A DNA stretch of 64,000 nucleotides from contig NZ_JAIHON010000007.1 of assembly GCF_021173675.1 (NCBI RefSeq), forward strand, positions 434,001 through 498,000, written 5' to 3'. The position numbers were made by a program, and so were the translations under genes. The notes under the pieces were generated by a model. It searched no databases. It was given only the letters and a program-made list of their open reading frames with translations, and was not told the origin of the DNA. Below are positions 42,899-51,495 of this stretch, piece by piece. This DNA comes from Streptomyces lincolnensis (GTDB taxonomy: Bacteria > Actinomycetota > Actinomycetes > Streptomycetales > Streptomycetaceae). The stretch's first letter is position 1. Each line of letters opens with the position of its first letter.

Positions 42899-43042
42899 AT
42901 GAACACCCTCACCGCGACGATCCGCCGACTCCTCGCCCCGCTGTTCCGGCCCGACCGGACAGAGCCGCCGACCGCATCCGACCTCCGGGACGGACCGGGC
43001 GGGCCCGACGTCTGGCTCGCCGGACTCCGCCTCGGCGGCTGA
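42899..43042 (+). CDS. Small ORF of 47 codons in the ECF42 module
   Basis: MNTLTATIRRLLAPLFRPDR begins the peptide; it ends VWLAGLRLGG. ATG lies 6 bp behind an excellent GGAGG site, and codon third positions are strongly G/C. The first 17 residues could form an amphipathic helix with several arginines; the middle is acidic. No domain is recognised. It lies 38 bp downstream of the second ECF42-type promoter, so it is probably made when the sigma factor is active. Function unknown. Confidence 0.6.
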   Translation: MNTLTATIRRLLAPLFRPDRTEPPTASDLRDGPGGPDVWLAGLRLGG

Positions 43043-43048
43043 CCGCTG

Positions 43049-43078
43049 TTGTGATGTGAGTCACAAAAGGTCTAGGGT
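43049..43078 (+). promoter_or_regulatory. CRP-type palindrome over a promoter
   Basis: TTGTGA (43049-43054) and TCACAA (43061-43066) form a perfect dyad with a 6-bp centre, the CRP/FNR-family consensus and also a match to the Streptomyces Crp pattern GTG-N6-GNCAC. TTGTGA also serves as a plausible -35 with TAGGGT at 43073-43078 (18-bp spacer), so binding there would probably repress the GAF/phosphatase gene. Confidence 0.7.
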
Positions 43079-43163
43079 GAATGCGCCTGGGGGACACCTC
43101 CGGGCTGCGCGTCGAACCGCGGCGCGCGACCCGGGACGTCCCCCGGGCGAGGAAGTGATCCCC

Positions 43164-46034
43164 TTGACCGTCGCCTGGGACGACATCGGCGGACTCGTCG
43201 ATGCGCACGAACGTTTTCTGGCCGGAACGCTGGCCGACTCCACGGTCCGGGACTCGGTGCTCGACTCCTGGAAGCGGTGCCGCTCCGCCGGACTCGAGCC
43301 GCACCAGCTGTTGGTTCCGCACACTCCGGACCTGGCCCTGGAGGAGGGGTTCCTGCGCGCGGCCGATCCCGTGCTGCGGGACCTGGACGCCTCGCTCGGC
43401 GAAGCGGGCATGACCATCGCCCTGTGCGACGCGCGGGGCCGCATGGTCCAGCGGCTCGGCGGGGACCGGCAGCTGCGCCACCGCCTGGACGAGGTGAACT
43501 TCGCCCCCGGCTTCGACGCCTCCGAACGCGTCGTCGGTACCAACGGCGTCGGCACCGCGCTGGTCGAGCGCGGCGCCGTCTACGTCGTCGGCCGGGAGCA
43601 CTTCGCCGACTGCCTGCAACCCTTCGCCTGCGCCGGAGCGCCGGTCCGCGACCCGCTCAGCGGGCGCATCGAGGCCGTCCTCGACCTCACCTGCCTGCGC
43701 GACGACGGCGACCCCGCGATGCTGCGACTGGTCCGGGACGCGGCGCGCGGCATCGAGGCACGGCTGCTGGAGCAGTCCACGCAACGGGAACGGGACCTGC
43801 TCGCCGCCTACCGCCGGGCCGGGCACGACATCGGCGGCTGGCCGCGCCAGCCCCGCATCGGCACACCGGGCCCGGGCGACGGCCCCGGCGGCGGAGAGCT
43901 GGGCCGGATCGACCTCGCCGTGCTGCGGGAGAAGGCCGAGGAACTCCTCGCCTCGCCCCGACGCACCCTCGACGAGGTGGTCCTCTCCGGCGGCCGTACC
44001 GCCACCCTGCTGCGCCGCACGGTCATGAGCGCGGCCGGCGAGGCGGGCGTGGTCGTCGAGGCGAGGATCCTCGGCGGACCCCGCCTGCGGCACATCCCCG
44101 CCGAACCCGCCCCGGCGGCCCCGGCGGCCCCAGCGGCCACCGCGGTCCTGTCCACCCTCCCGGCCCGGCTCACCGTCCCGGTCGCGCCGGCCCCGTCGCC
44201 CGCCGATGCCCCGGAACTCCGCCCTGCCCACGGCGACGACGGCGCGCCCGGCGCCGACTCCGGCTCCGACGGTGACATGTCCAGCTCCGACGGCGACGCG
44301 TCCGGCTCCGACGGCAGGCTGCTGCTCCTCGGCGAACCCGGCGTCGGCCGGCTCGCCGTACTCGCCCGGCGGCGCCTGGAGATGCTGCACGAGGCGAGCG
44401 GCCGTATCGGCACCACCCTGGACGTCACCCGCACCGCAGAGGAACTGGCCGAGGTGACCGTGCCGCTGTTCGCCGACTTCACGGCCGTGGACCTGCCGGA
44501 CGCGGTCCTCGGCGGCGACGAGCCTGGCCCGCTCGGCACGGACACCCTGATGCGCCGGGTCGCGCTGGGCGCCGTTCACGAGGAGTCCCATCTGTACGGC
44601 GTCGGCGACTCCCTCCGGTACGTGCCCTCGACGCCACAGGCCCGCAGCCTGGAGGACCGGCAGTCCGTCCTCGAACCCGCGCTCGTCGCGGCCGAGGGCT
44701 GGCTCGCCCAGGACCCGGCCCGCCTCGAACGCGTGCTCGCGGCCGGGATCCACTCGCTGATCACGGTGCCGCTGCGGGCGCGCGGAACGACCCTCGGCGT
44801 GGTCAGCTTCTACCGCTCCGAGAAGCCCGCCCCCTTCGAGGAGGACGACCTCTCCCTGGCCCAGGAACTGGCCGGCCGCGCGGCGATCTGCATCGACAAC
44901 GCCCGCCGCTGGACCCGCGAGCACAACACCGCCCTCGCCCTCCAGCGCAGCCTGCTGCCCCGGGGCCGGCCCGACCAGAGCGCCGTCGACGTCGCCTACC
45001 GCTACCTGCCCGCGCAGGCCGGGGTCGGCGGTGACTGGTTCGACGTGATCCCGCTCTCCGGCGCCCGGGTCGCCGTGGTCGTCGGCGACGTCGTCGGACA
45101 CGGACTGCACGCCGCCGCCACCATGGGCCGGCTGCGCACCGCCGTCCACAACTTCTGCTCCGTCGACCTGCCGCCCGACGATCTCCTCACCCACCTCGAC
45201 GACCTGGTGGGGCGCCTGGACCGGGGCGAGGGCTGGGCGGTGGAGAACAGTCAGGCGGACTCCGGGATCGTCGGAGCGACCTGCCTGTACGCCGTCTACG
45301 ACCCGGTGTCCCGCCGCTGCACGCTGACCCGCGCCGGGCACCCGCTCCCCGCGGTGGTCGCCCCCGACGGCACCGTGGAGTTCGTCGACCTGCCCTCGGG
45401 GCCACCGCTCGGACTCGGCGGCATGCCCTTCGAGACCGCCGAGCTGGAACTCGCCGAAGGCAGCCAACTCGTCCTCTACACCGACGGGTTGATCGAGGAC
45501 CGGCACCGGGACATCGACTCCGGCCTGGACCTGCTGCGGACCGTGCTGGCCCATGCCGACCGGGCACCGGAGGACACCTGCGAGGCCGTCCTCGACGCCC
45601 TGCTGCCGAACCGGCCCAGCGACGACGTGGCCCTGCTCGTCGCCCGCACCCACACCCTGGGTCCCGAAAGGGTCGCCCAGTGGGAGCTGCCCAGCGACCC
45701 GGCCGTGGTCTCACGGTCCCGCGCCGCGGTCACCGAACAGCTCACCGCCTGGGGTCTGGACGACCTGGCCTTCACCACCGAACTCGTCGCCAGCGAACTG
45801 GTCACCAACGCGATCCGGCACGCCACCGGCCCGGTCCAGCTCCGCCTGCTCCGTGACCGCGCCCTGATCTGCGAGGTCTCCGACGGCAGCAGCACCTCGC
45901 CCAGGCTCCGCCGCGCCCGCACCGAGGACGAGGGCGGCCGCGGCCTCTTCCTCGTCGCCCAGCTCACCGACCGCTGGGGAACCCGCTACACCCCCGACGG
46001 AAAGGTCATCTGGACCGAACAGGCCCTGCCCTGA
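43164..46034 (+). CDS. GAF-GAF-PP2C phosphatase with HATPase (anti-sigma kinase) domain
   Basis: 956 residues from TTG at 43164, which follows GAGGAAG by 8 bp; in-frame GTG codons at 43155 and 43077 are alternatives. N-terminal about 200 residues resemble the GAF sensor of AcoR/NtrC-type regulators (DSWKRCRSAGLEPHQ, VVGTNGVGTALVERG). A Ser/Asp/Gly-rich linker near 365-390 leads to a second GAF domain (GRIGTTLDVTRTAEELAEV), a PP2C/SpoIIE domain (LALQRSLLPRG, VGGDWFDVIPL, VVGDVVGHGLHAA, SDDVALLVAR) and a C-terminal RsbW-like ATPase (LVASELVTNAIRHA, DEGGRGLFLVAQL). It probably both phosphorylates and dephosphorylates anti-sigma-factor antagonists in response to a small molecule. Confidence 0.88.
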   Translation: MTVAWDDIGGLVDAHERFLAGTLADSTVRDSVLDSWKRCRSAGLEPHQLLVPHTPDLALEEGFLRAADPVLRDLDASLGEAGMTIALCDARGRMVQRLGGDRQLRHRLDEVNFAPGFDASERVVGTNGVGTALVERGAVYVVGREHFADCLQPFACAGAPVRDPLSGRIEAVLDLTCLRDDGDPAMLRLVRDAARGIEARLLEQSTQRERDLLAAYRRAGHDIGGWPRQPRIGTPGPGDGPGGGELGRIDLAVLREKAEELLASPRRTLDEVVLSGGRTATLLRRTVMSAAGEAGVVVEARILGGPRLRHIPAEPAPAAPAAPAATAVLSTLPARLTVPVAPAPSPADAPELRPAHGDDGAPGADSGSDGDMSSSDGDASGSDGRLLLLGEPGVGRLAVLARRRLEMLHEASGRIGTTLDVTRTAEELAEVTVPLFADFTAVDLPDAVLGGDEPGPLGTDTLMRRVALGAVHEESHLYGVGDSLRYVPSTPQARSLEDRQSVLEPALVAAEGWLAQDPARLERVLAAGIHSLITVPLRARGTTLGVVSFYRSEKPAPFEEDDLSLAQELAGRAAICIDNARRWTREHNTALALQRSLLPRGRPDQSAVDVAYRYLPAQAGVGGDWFDVIPLSGARVAVVVGDVVGHGLHAAATMGRLRTAVHNFCSVDLPPDDLLTHLDDLVGRLDRGEGWAVENSQADSGIVGATCLYAVYDPVSRRCTLTRAGHPLPAVVAPDGTVEFVDLPSGPPLGLGGMPFETAELELAEGSQLVLYTDGLIEDRHRDIDSGLDLLRTVLAHADRAPEDTCEAVLDALLPNRPSDDVALLVARTHTLGPERVAQWELPSDPAVVSRSRAAVTEQLTAWGLDDLAFTTELVASELVTNAIRHATGPVQLRLLRDRALICEVSDGSSTSPRLRRARTEDEGGRGLFLVAQLTDRWGTRYTPDGKVIWTEQALP

Positions 46035-46083
46035 GCGGTCCGGACACTGAAGCCGTCCGCCGCGCTCCCTTAAGCTGACGCGG

Positions 46084-46812
46084 ATGTTCAGCCCCGAAGG
46101 TCCCAGTCTCCGTGAACTCGCCGTCCAGGCCCTGTCGTCCGTCGAGCGCGGCTACGACCTGCTCGCGCCGAAGTTCGACCACACCCCCTTCCGTACGCCG
46201 GACGCGGTCCTCGACGCCGTCGCGACCGCGCTGCGGCGAAGGGGCCCGTTCGGCACCGGCCTCGACCTGTGCTGCGGCACCGGTGCGGGCGTCGACGTGC
46301 TGGCGCGGGTGTGCCGGGAGGGTGTGGTCGGCGTCGACTTCAGCGCCGGGATGCTGGCGGTGGCCCGCGAGCGGGAACGTCCCGCCGGTACGCCCGTCTC
46401 CTGGGTACGCGCCGACGCCCGCGCCCTGCCCTTCGGGCCCGCGTTCGACCTCGTCGTGAGCTTCGGGGCGTTCGGGCACTTCCTGCCGGGTGAGCTGCCC
46501 GGCCTGTTCCGCCAGGTCCACTCCGTCCTGCGGCCCGGTGGAAGCTTCGCCTTCCCGGTCCTCGCCCCGCCGCGCGTGACCTCCCCGGCCCACTGGACGC
46601 TGCTGGGCTTCGACACGGTGATGCGGGTGCGCAACGCCCTGTGGCGGCCGCCGTTCGTCATGTACTACCGGGCCTTCAGACCGGGGGAGGTGCTCCGGGA
46701 GCTGGAGTGGGCCGGATTCGACGTGGAACGGGAGGCGCTGCCCGAGTTCGGACGGCGCCGCGACGGCAGCCCACGAGTGCGCATGGTCGTGGGGCGACGC
46801 CCCACGACATGA
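46084..46812 (+). CDS. Class I SAM-dependent methyltransferase
   Basis: 242 residues. Motif I GLDLCCGTGAGVDVLARV near 60-77, motif II VVGVDFSAGMLAVARER, motif III DLVVSFGAFGHFLPGEL and post-III FRQVHSVLRPGGSFAFPV, the ubiquinone/menaquinone-methyltransferase-like pattern (Methyltransf_11/25). Follows the large GAF phosphatase by 49 bp on the same strand. Substrate unknown. Confidence 0.87.
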   Translation: MFSPEGPSLRELAVQALSSVERGYDLLAPKFDHTPFRTPDAVLDAVATALRRRGPFGTGLDLCCGTGAGVDVLARVCREGVVGVDFSAGMLAVARERERPAGTPVSWVRADARALPFGPAFDLVVSFGAFGHFLPGELPGLFRQVHSVLRPGGSFAFPVLAPPRVTSPAHWTLLGFDTVMRVRNALWRPPFVMYYRAFRPGEVLRELEWAGFDVEREALPEFGRRRDGSPRVRMVVGRRPTT

Positions 46813-46821
46813 TCCGCCGGA

Positions 46822-46839
46822 CGGACCCTGGGGGGTCCG
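46822..46839. terminator. Bidirectional terminator hairpin
   Basis: Stem CGGACCC / GGGTCCG (7 bp) with a TGGG loop, 9 bp after the methyltransferase stop and 3 bp before the end of the convergent serine hydrolase gene. Confidence 0.8.
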
Positions 46840-46842
46840 GCT

Positions 46843-48009
46843 TCACAGGGCGCCGTACAGGGCGTCGACGAGGGCCATCTTCCGCGGGTCGTCGGCGATG
46901 TGGGGTCCCATGCGGTTCATGACGTAACCGAGGGAGACCCCCGCGTCCGGGTCCGCCAGTCCGCACGAGCCGCCGAAGCCGTCGTGGCCGTAGGCGCGGG
47001 GGTCGGGCCCGTACGAGCCGTTGGGGCCGCTGAGCCACAGGCCGAGCCCGATCTCCGTCTCGTGCTCGAATCCGGCGCCCAGTACCAGGTCGCGGCAGCT
47101 GCCCTGCCCCTCGCGGACCCGCTCGACGGCCTCGGCGGACAGGACGCGACGGCCGCCGTACAGACCCCGGCCGGCGAAGACGCCGTAGAGCGCGGCGACG
47201 GTCCGTGCGGTGCCGTGGCCGTTGGCGGCGGGGATTTCGGCGGCGCGCCAGCCGGGGGAGTTGGCCGCCGCCGCGCCCACTCCGGGATTGGTCAGGGCGG
47301 CCAGCGCCGCGGGCACCAACTGGCTGAAGATCGCCGCCTGTTCACTGCTCGGCGCGACCGGCGGCTGCACCAGCTCGGCCGCCCGGTCGGCCTCCTTCTC
47401 CGGCAGGCCGATGGTGAAGTCGATGCCCAGCGGCCCGGTCACCTCCCGCTCCAGGAAGGCTCCCGGCAGCAGTCCCGAGATCCGCCGTACGACCTCCCCG
47501 ACCAGGAAGCCGTACGTCAGCGCGTGATACCCCGACACCGTCCCCGGCTCCCACCAGGGCTCCATCGCCGCCAGCCGCTTCGTCGTCAGCTCCCAGTCGC
47601 AGAGCTGGGCGAACGAGTGCGGCTCCCGCAGACCGGACAGTCCGGCCCGGTGCGACAGCAGGTGCCGTACCAGGATCCGTTCCTTGCCGGCCGCGGCGAA
47701 CTCCGGCCAGTAGGCGGCCACCGGCGCGTCGAAGTCGAGCAGCCCCCGGTCGGCCAGGAGGTGCGCGCACAGCGCCACCGGGCCCTTGGAGGTCGACCAG
47801 ACGTTGACCAGCGTGTCCCGCTCCCAGGGACGGGTGCCCGCCGCGTCGGCCCAGCCGCCCCACAGGTCCACGACCGTCGTGCCGTCGACCGTCACGGCGA
47901 CGGCCGCACCCACCTCGGCGCGCTCCCGGAAATTCTCCTCGAACGCCGTGCGCACCGCGGCGAAGCGCTCGTCGCAGTGACCGTGCACCTGTGGCTCTCG
48001 CTCGGACAT
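46843..48009 (-). CDS. Serine hydrolase, class C beta-lactamase/EstB family
   Basis: 388 residues with no signal peptide. Active-site STSK with Ser72 and Lys75 (VNVWSTSKGPVAL); the second catalytic tyrosine is probably in GYHALTYGFLVGE near 165. The third box appears as the HDGFGG segment (GHDGFGGSCGLADP) near 355. Members are esterases, D-aminopeptidases or beta-lactamases; actinobacterial lipolytic enzymes of this group are usual. ATG at 48009. Confidence 0.88.
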   Translation of the reverse strand: MSEREPQVHGHCDERFAAVRTAFEENFRERAEVGAAVAVTVDGTTVVDLWGGWADAAGTRPWERDTLVNVWSTSKGPVALCAHLLADRGLLDFDAPVAAYWPEFAAAGKERILVRHLLSHRAGLSGLREPHSFAQLCDWELTTKRLAAMEPWWEPGTVSGYHALTYGFLVGEVVRRISGLLPGAFLEREVTGPLGIDFTIGLPEKEADRAAELVQPPVAPSSEQAAIFSQLVPAALAALTNPGVGAAAANSPGWRAAEIPAANGHGTARTVAALYGVFAGRGLYGGRRVLSAEAVERVREGQGSCRDLVLGAGFEHETEIGLGLWLSGPNGSYGPDPRAYGHDGFGGSCGLADPDAGVSLGYVMNRMGPHIADDPRKMALVDALYGAL

Positions 48010-48073
48010 GAACCCTCCGTGGTCCCGGAACAGCCCGGGCCGCGACGCTGCGGTCCGGGCATCCTTGAACGTA

Positions 48074-48085
48074 CCGACTGGTCGG
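48074..48085. promoter_or_regulatory. TetR-type operator candidate
   Basis: CCGAC-TG-GTCGG forms a 12-bp palindrome 65 bp upstream of the serine hydrolase start. Such ACCGACTGGTCGG-type dyads are typical TetR-family operators, but no TetR gene is in the window. Confidence 0.45.
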
Positions 48086-48160
48086 ACCGGAAGGGAAGAC
48101 GCCGGGGACGAGCGGGAACACGCCGGGCGCGAGCGGGAACACCCGGCGTCGCGGGTGTCC

Positions 48161-48192
48161 GGCCGCTCAGGCGTGCGGCCGCTCAGGCGTAC
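48161..48192. repeat. 16-bp tandem duplication at the esterase stop codon
   Basis: GGCCGCTCAGGCGTGC (48161-48176) is followed by GGCCGCTCAGGCGTAC (48177-48192), one mismatch. The esterase stop codon lies inside the second copy, so its last codons were duplicated past the end. A looser GAGCGGGAACAC direct repeat lies just upstream (48111-48142). Confidence 0.7.
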
Positions 48193-49151
48193 GACCGCAG
48201 CCAGCGCAGCTTCGCCGCCTCCTGGTACGGGCCGCCGCCCTCGTGGTCGTTGAAGTCGTAGACCTCGATGTCCTTCTCGTCGTGCGCCCAGGCGTTGAAG
48301 GCCGCGAACACGGTGGAGGGCGGGCAGGTCTGGTCCTCCAGTGCCGCCGAGAAGAGCGCCGGGGCCCGGCCGCGGGCGGCGAAGTGCACGCCGTCGAAGT
48401 AGGCCAGGGTGCGCTGGACGTCCGCCGCGCGGCCGCGGTGCGTCTTGAGGAAGAGGCCGATCTCGCGGTAGGGGTGCCGGTCCGTCAGGATCGCCGCGCG
48501 CGGGAAGTCGCACAGGAAGGGCACGTCCGGCGCGACCGCCGTCAGGTCGGGCACCAGACCGCCCACCGCGATCGAGATGCCGCCGCCCTGGCTGCCGCCG
48601 GTGACGACCGTGCGCGCCGGGTCGGCCAGCGGGTGCGAGCGGGCCGCCTCCACCGCGCGGACGCCGTCGGTGAACACCCGGCGGTAGTAGTAGTTCTCGG
48701 GGTCGTCGATGCCCCGCGTCATGAACCCGGGGAACGCGGGCGCGCCGCCCACCGGGTCCGCGGTGCCACCGCCACCGCCCCACGCGCTGCCCTGGCCGCG
48801 GGTGTCCATCACGAAGTGCGCCCGGCCCGACGAGGCCCACAGCAGATGCTCGTGCGGCAGACCGCGCCCGCCGCCGTACCCGATGAACTCCACGACCACC
48901 GGGATCGGCGCGGACACCTCGGCCGGGATCGTGAACCAGCCCTTCACCGGGTGACCGCCGAACCCGGCGAACGTCACGTCGTACACCTTCACCGTCGACA
49001 GGCCGGTGTCGACGAGTTCGAAACGGGCGTCCAGGTCGTGCTCGCGGGCCTCCGCGAGGGTCTTGGACCAGAACGCGTCGAAGTCCTCGGGCTCGGCCGA
49101 CTCGCTGCGGTACGCGCGGAGTTCGTCGAGGGGCAGGTCGAACAGGGGCAT
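48183..49151 (-). CDS. Acetyl-xylan esterase/cephalosporin deacetylase family (CE7)
   Basis: 322 residues, alpha/beta-hydrolase fold. Start MPLFDLPLDELRAYRSE is the usual CE7 N-terminus; the RGQG motif is in MDTRGQGSAWGGG near 116-128, the nucleophile Ser187 in TGGSQGGG, and the histidine in DFNDHEGGG near 305. It deacetylates short-chain acetylated sugars. Intracellular, no signal peptide. It diverges from the amidohydrolase over 103 bp. ATG at 49151 preferred to an upstream in-frame ATG at 49190. Confidence 0.93.
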   Translation of the reverse strand: MPLFDLPLDELRAYRSESAEPEDFDAFWSKTLAEAREHDLDARFELVDTGLSTVKVYDVTFAGFGGHPVKGWFTIPAEVSAPIPVVVEFIGYGGGRGLPHEHLLWASSGRAHFVMDTRGQGSAWGGGGGTADPVGGAPAFPGFMTRGIDDPENYYYRRVFTDGVRAVEAARSHPLADPARTVVTGGSQGGGISIAVGGLVPDLTAVAPDVPFLCDFPRAAILTDRHPYREIGLFLKTHRGRAADVQRTLAYFDGVHFAARGRAPALFSAALEDQTCPPSTVFAAFNAWAHDEKDIEVYDFNDHEGGGPYQEAAKLRWLRSYA

Positions 49152-49254
49152 CTGTGGCCGCCTTTGCGAAGGGTGGGTGCGGATGATCACACCGTACGTG
49201 GGTGATCGGACGTATCGCCAGGTCTTTGCCCCGGTACGCGCCTACGATGGCGTC

Positions 49255-50634
49255 ATGACGTCTGCCGCCGACGCGTCGGTCACCGCAGTGGAGCTGCTGG
49301 TCAGGGATGCAGAACTGCTCGTCGTGGACGGGGAGCGGGAGATCCCGGGCGGCTGGGTGGCGACGGCCGGTGGTCGGGTCACCGCCGTCGGCCCCGCCGG
49401 GACCGAACCCGAGGCCCGGGAGACCCTCTCGGCCGCCGGACGCCTGGTCACACCCGGCCTGGTCAACACGCACCACCACATCTACCAGAACCTCACCCGC
49501 GCCTACGCGCCCGCCGTGAACGGCACCCTCTTCGACTGGCTGACCACCCTCTACCCGCTGTGGGCCGCCCTCGACGAGGAGGCCGCGCACGTCTCGGCCT
49601 ACGTCGGCATGGCCGAGCTGCTGATGGGCGGCTGCACCACCTCCTCCGACCACCTCTACGTCCATCCGCGCCCCGGCCTGGTCGACGCCGAGATCCGGGC
49701 CGCCCGCGACATCGGCTTCCGCTTCCACGCCACCCGCGGCTCGATGACCCGTTCCGTCGAGGACGGCGGGCTGCCGCCGCGGAGCGTCACCCAGACCGAC
49801 GAAGAGGTCCTCGCCGACAGCGAGCGGCTGATCCGGGCCCACCACGACCCCTCGCCCGGCGCGCTCGTCAGGGTCGCCCTCGCGCCCTGCTCGCCGTTCT
49901 CGGTGACCAAGGAGCTGATGACGGCGACCGCCGAACTCGCCGAGCGCCACGACGTCCGCCTGCACACCCACCTCGCCGAGGACCCCGACGAGGACACCTA
50001 CTGCCTGCGCACGTACGGCTGCCGACCCGTGGAGTACTTCGAGGACACCGGGTGGATGAGCGACCGCACCTGGGTCGCGCACTGCATCCACCCGAACGAC
50101 GCCGAGCTGCGCCGCCTGGCCGCGGCGGGCGTCGGGGTGGCGCACTGCCCCAGTTCCAACATGCTCATCGGCGGCGGCACGGCCCGGGTGCGCGAGATGC
50201 GCGAGCTGGGCCTGCCCGTCGGTATCGGCTGCGACGGATCCGCCTCCACGGACCACGCCTCGCTCTGGATGGAGACCCGCGGCGCCCTGCTCCTCGGCCG
50301 CTACCGCGGCGGACCCGGTGCGATGACCGCGCGGGACGCCCTCGACATCGCCACCCGCGGCTCGGCCCGCTGTCTGGGACGCGCCGACGAACTGGGGCAC
50401 CTGCGGCCCGGCGCCTGCGCCGACCTGGTCGTCTGGGACCTGCACGAGGTGGCCCTCGCCGGGGCGTTCAGCGATCCCGTGGAGGCCTGGCTGCGCTGCG
50501 GACCCGCCCGCGCCTGGACCACGATCGTGGCCGGCCGCGTCCTCGTCGACCGGGGTGAGCCGGTCCTGCCCGGGCTCGCGGACGCGCTGCGGACCCATGG
50601 CCGGATCGCGCGGCGGATGCAGCGGGGCGGGTAG
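49255..50634 (+). CDS. Amidohydrolase, 8-oxoguanine deaminase-like
   Basis: 459 residues, metal-dependent TIM-barrel hydrolase. First metal motif LVNTHHHIYQNLTRAYAP near 73-90; later ligands in LHTHLAEDPDED near 239 and HCIHPNDAE near 280, with CDGSASTDHASLW near 325. The TrzA/AtzA/8-oxoguanine deaminase group removes amino groups from purines or triazines; HHHIYQNLTRA and GSASTDHA point to that group. ATG at 49255. It may act on oxidised guanine or related purines. Confidence 0.88.
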   Translation: MTSAADASVTAVELLVRDAELLVVDGEREIPGGWVATAGGRVTAVGPAGTEPEARETLSAAGRLVTPGLVNTHHHIYQNLTRAYAPAVNGTLFDWLTTLYPLWAALDEEAAHVSAYVGMAELLMGGCTTSSDHLYVHPRPGLVDAEIRAARDIGFRFHATRGSMTRSVEDGGLPPRSVTQTDEEVLADSERLIRAHHDPSPGALVRVALAPCSPFSVTKELMTATAELAERHDVRLHTHLAEDPDEDTYCLRTYGCRPVEYFEDTGWMSDRTWVAHCIHPNDAELRRLAAAGVGVAHCPSSNMLIGGGTARVREMRELGLPVGIGCDGSASTDHASLWMETRGALLLGRYRGGPGAMTARDALDIATRGSARCLGRADELGHLRPGACADLVVWDLHEVALAGAFSDPVEAWLRCGPARAWTTIVAGRVLVDRGEPVLPGLADALRTHGRIARRMQRGG

Positions 50635-50673
50635 GCCGGGGCGTCCCTGGAGACGCCCCGCGCGAGGGTGCGG

Positions 50674-51258
50674 TCAGGCCCGGCGGCGGGTCCACTGGGG
50701 TTCGATGAGGGCCCAGTCCCGTTCCCACTCGGCCATCCGCCGACGGTTGACGGCGCCCAGGACCACGGCGCGGCCGAGCAGGATCACCGCGCAGGCGCCG
50801 CCCGTGGCGCAGGTGCCGACGGTGAGGGTGTGCTGCCAGACGGAGGTCTCGTTCGGCGGCGGAGGCACGTTCCGGCCCCGGGTGTCGAACCAGACCTCGA
50901 CCGTGTCCCCGCGGTCGGTCCCGGCCGGGACCCGCGCGGTCGTCGTCCGAGGGCCGCCGCCCGGCTCGCTCCAGCGCACCGTGGCCCGGACGGTCTGCCC
51001 CCGCCCGCCCTGCACCGAAGGCAGCGAGTCAGGCGTCCTGCCGACCACCTCGGCCCGGACACGCTGACGGTCGGCCCGCTGCTCGGTGGCGACCGCACGG
51101 GCCTCGCCGTGCGCCCACCAGGCGGCGATCGCTCCGGCCACCGGCGCCACCACGAGCAGCAGGACCGCGACGGCGAGCACCGTCCAGGCCTCCAGGACAT
51201 CCGACCGGCGCCGGAGCGGATTGCTCCGCCAGCGCCATCCGCGCACCCGGGTTCCCAT
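50674..51258 (-). CDS. Rv1733c-family membrane protein
   Basis: 194 residues. Start MGTRVRGWRWRSNPLRRRSD follows a perfect AGGAGGT site. Two transmembrane helices (AWTVLAVAVLLLVVAPVAGAIAAWWA near 25-50 and TVGTCATGGACAVILLGRAVVLGAV near 145-170) flank a roughly 90-residue extracytoplasmic beta-rich domain containing VRATVRWSEPGGGPRT and DTVEVWFDTRGRNV, as in mycobacterial Rv1733c-like proteins. Function unknown; often dormancy or stress linked. Confidence 0.85.
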   Translation of the reverse strand: MGTRVRGWRWRSNPLRRRSDVLEAWTVLAVAVLLLVVAPVAGAIAAWWAHGEARAVATEQRADRQRVRAEVVGRTPDSLPSVQGGRGQTVRATVRWSEPGGGPRTTTARVPAGTDRGDTVEVWFDTRGRNVPPPPNETSVWQHTLTVGTCATGGACAVILLGRAVVLGAVNRRRMAEWERDWALIEPQWTRRRA

Positions 51259-51395
51259 GTCGACCTCCTGGCCCGTCACCGCGGCCGGAGGAGTCGCACA
51301 CACCGGTGCGTCCTGCCGTGCCGCGCGCGTACGCGCATGCGAGTGTCCACACCAATCTGGTACCCATGCACCGGCATCGCCCACCACAACACCAA

Positions 51396-51410
51396 CCCGG
51401 TCTTTCCGGG
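51396..51410 (-). terminator. Short hairpin downstream of the flavin reductase
   Basis: Perfect 5-bp stem CCCGG/CCGGG with a TCTTT loop in the 237-bp gap between the Rv1733c-like start and the reductase stop. Weak as a terminator. The remainder of the gap shows nothing I can name. Confidence 0.4.
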
Positions 51411-51495
51411 CGAACGGCCCCCGTCGTCGCTCAGGAGTGCCCTGTGGTGACGCCGCGAAACGTCGGGCGCGTCAGGCGGTCCGCTCGTCGGGCCG

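Noticed and set aside
46843..50598. A 1251-codon reverse open frame that includes the serine hydrolase
   Set aside because: Only the last 388 codons match a family; the rest is a shadow of the esterase and amidohydrolase.
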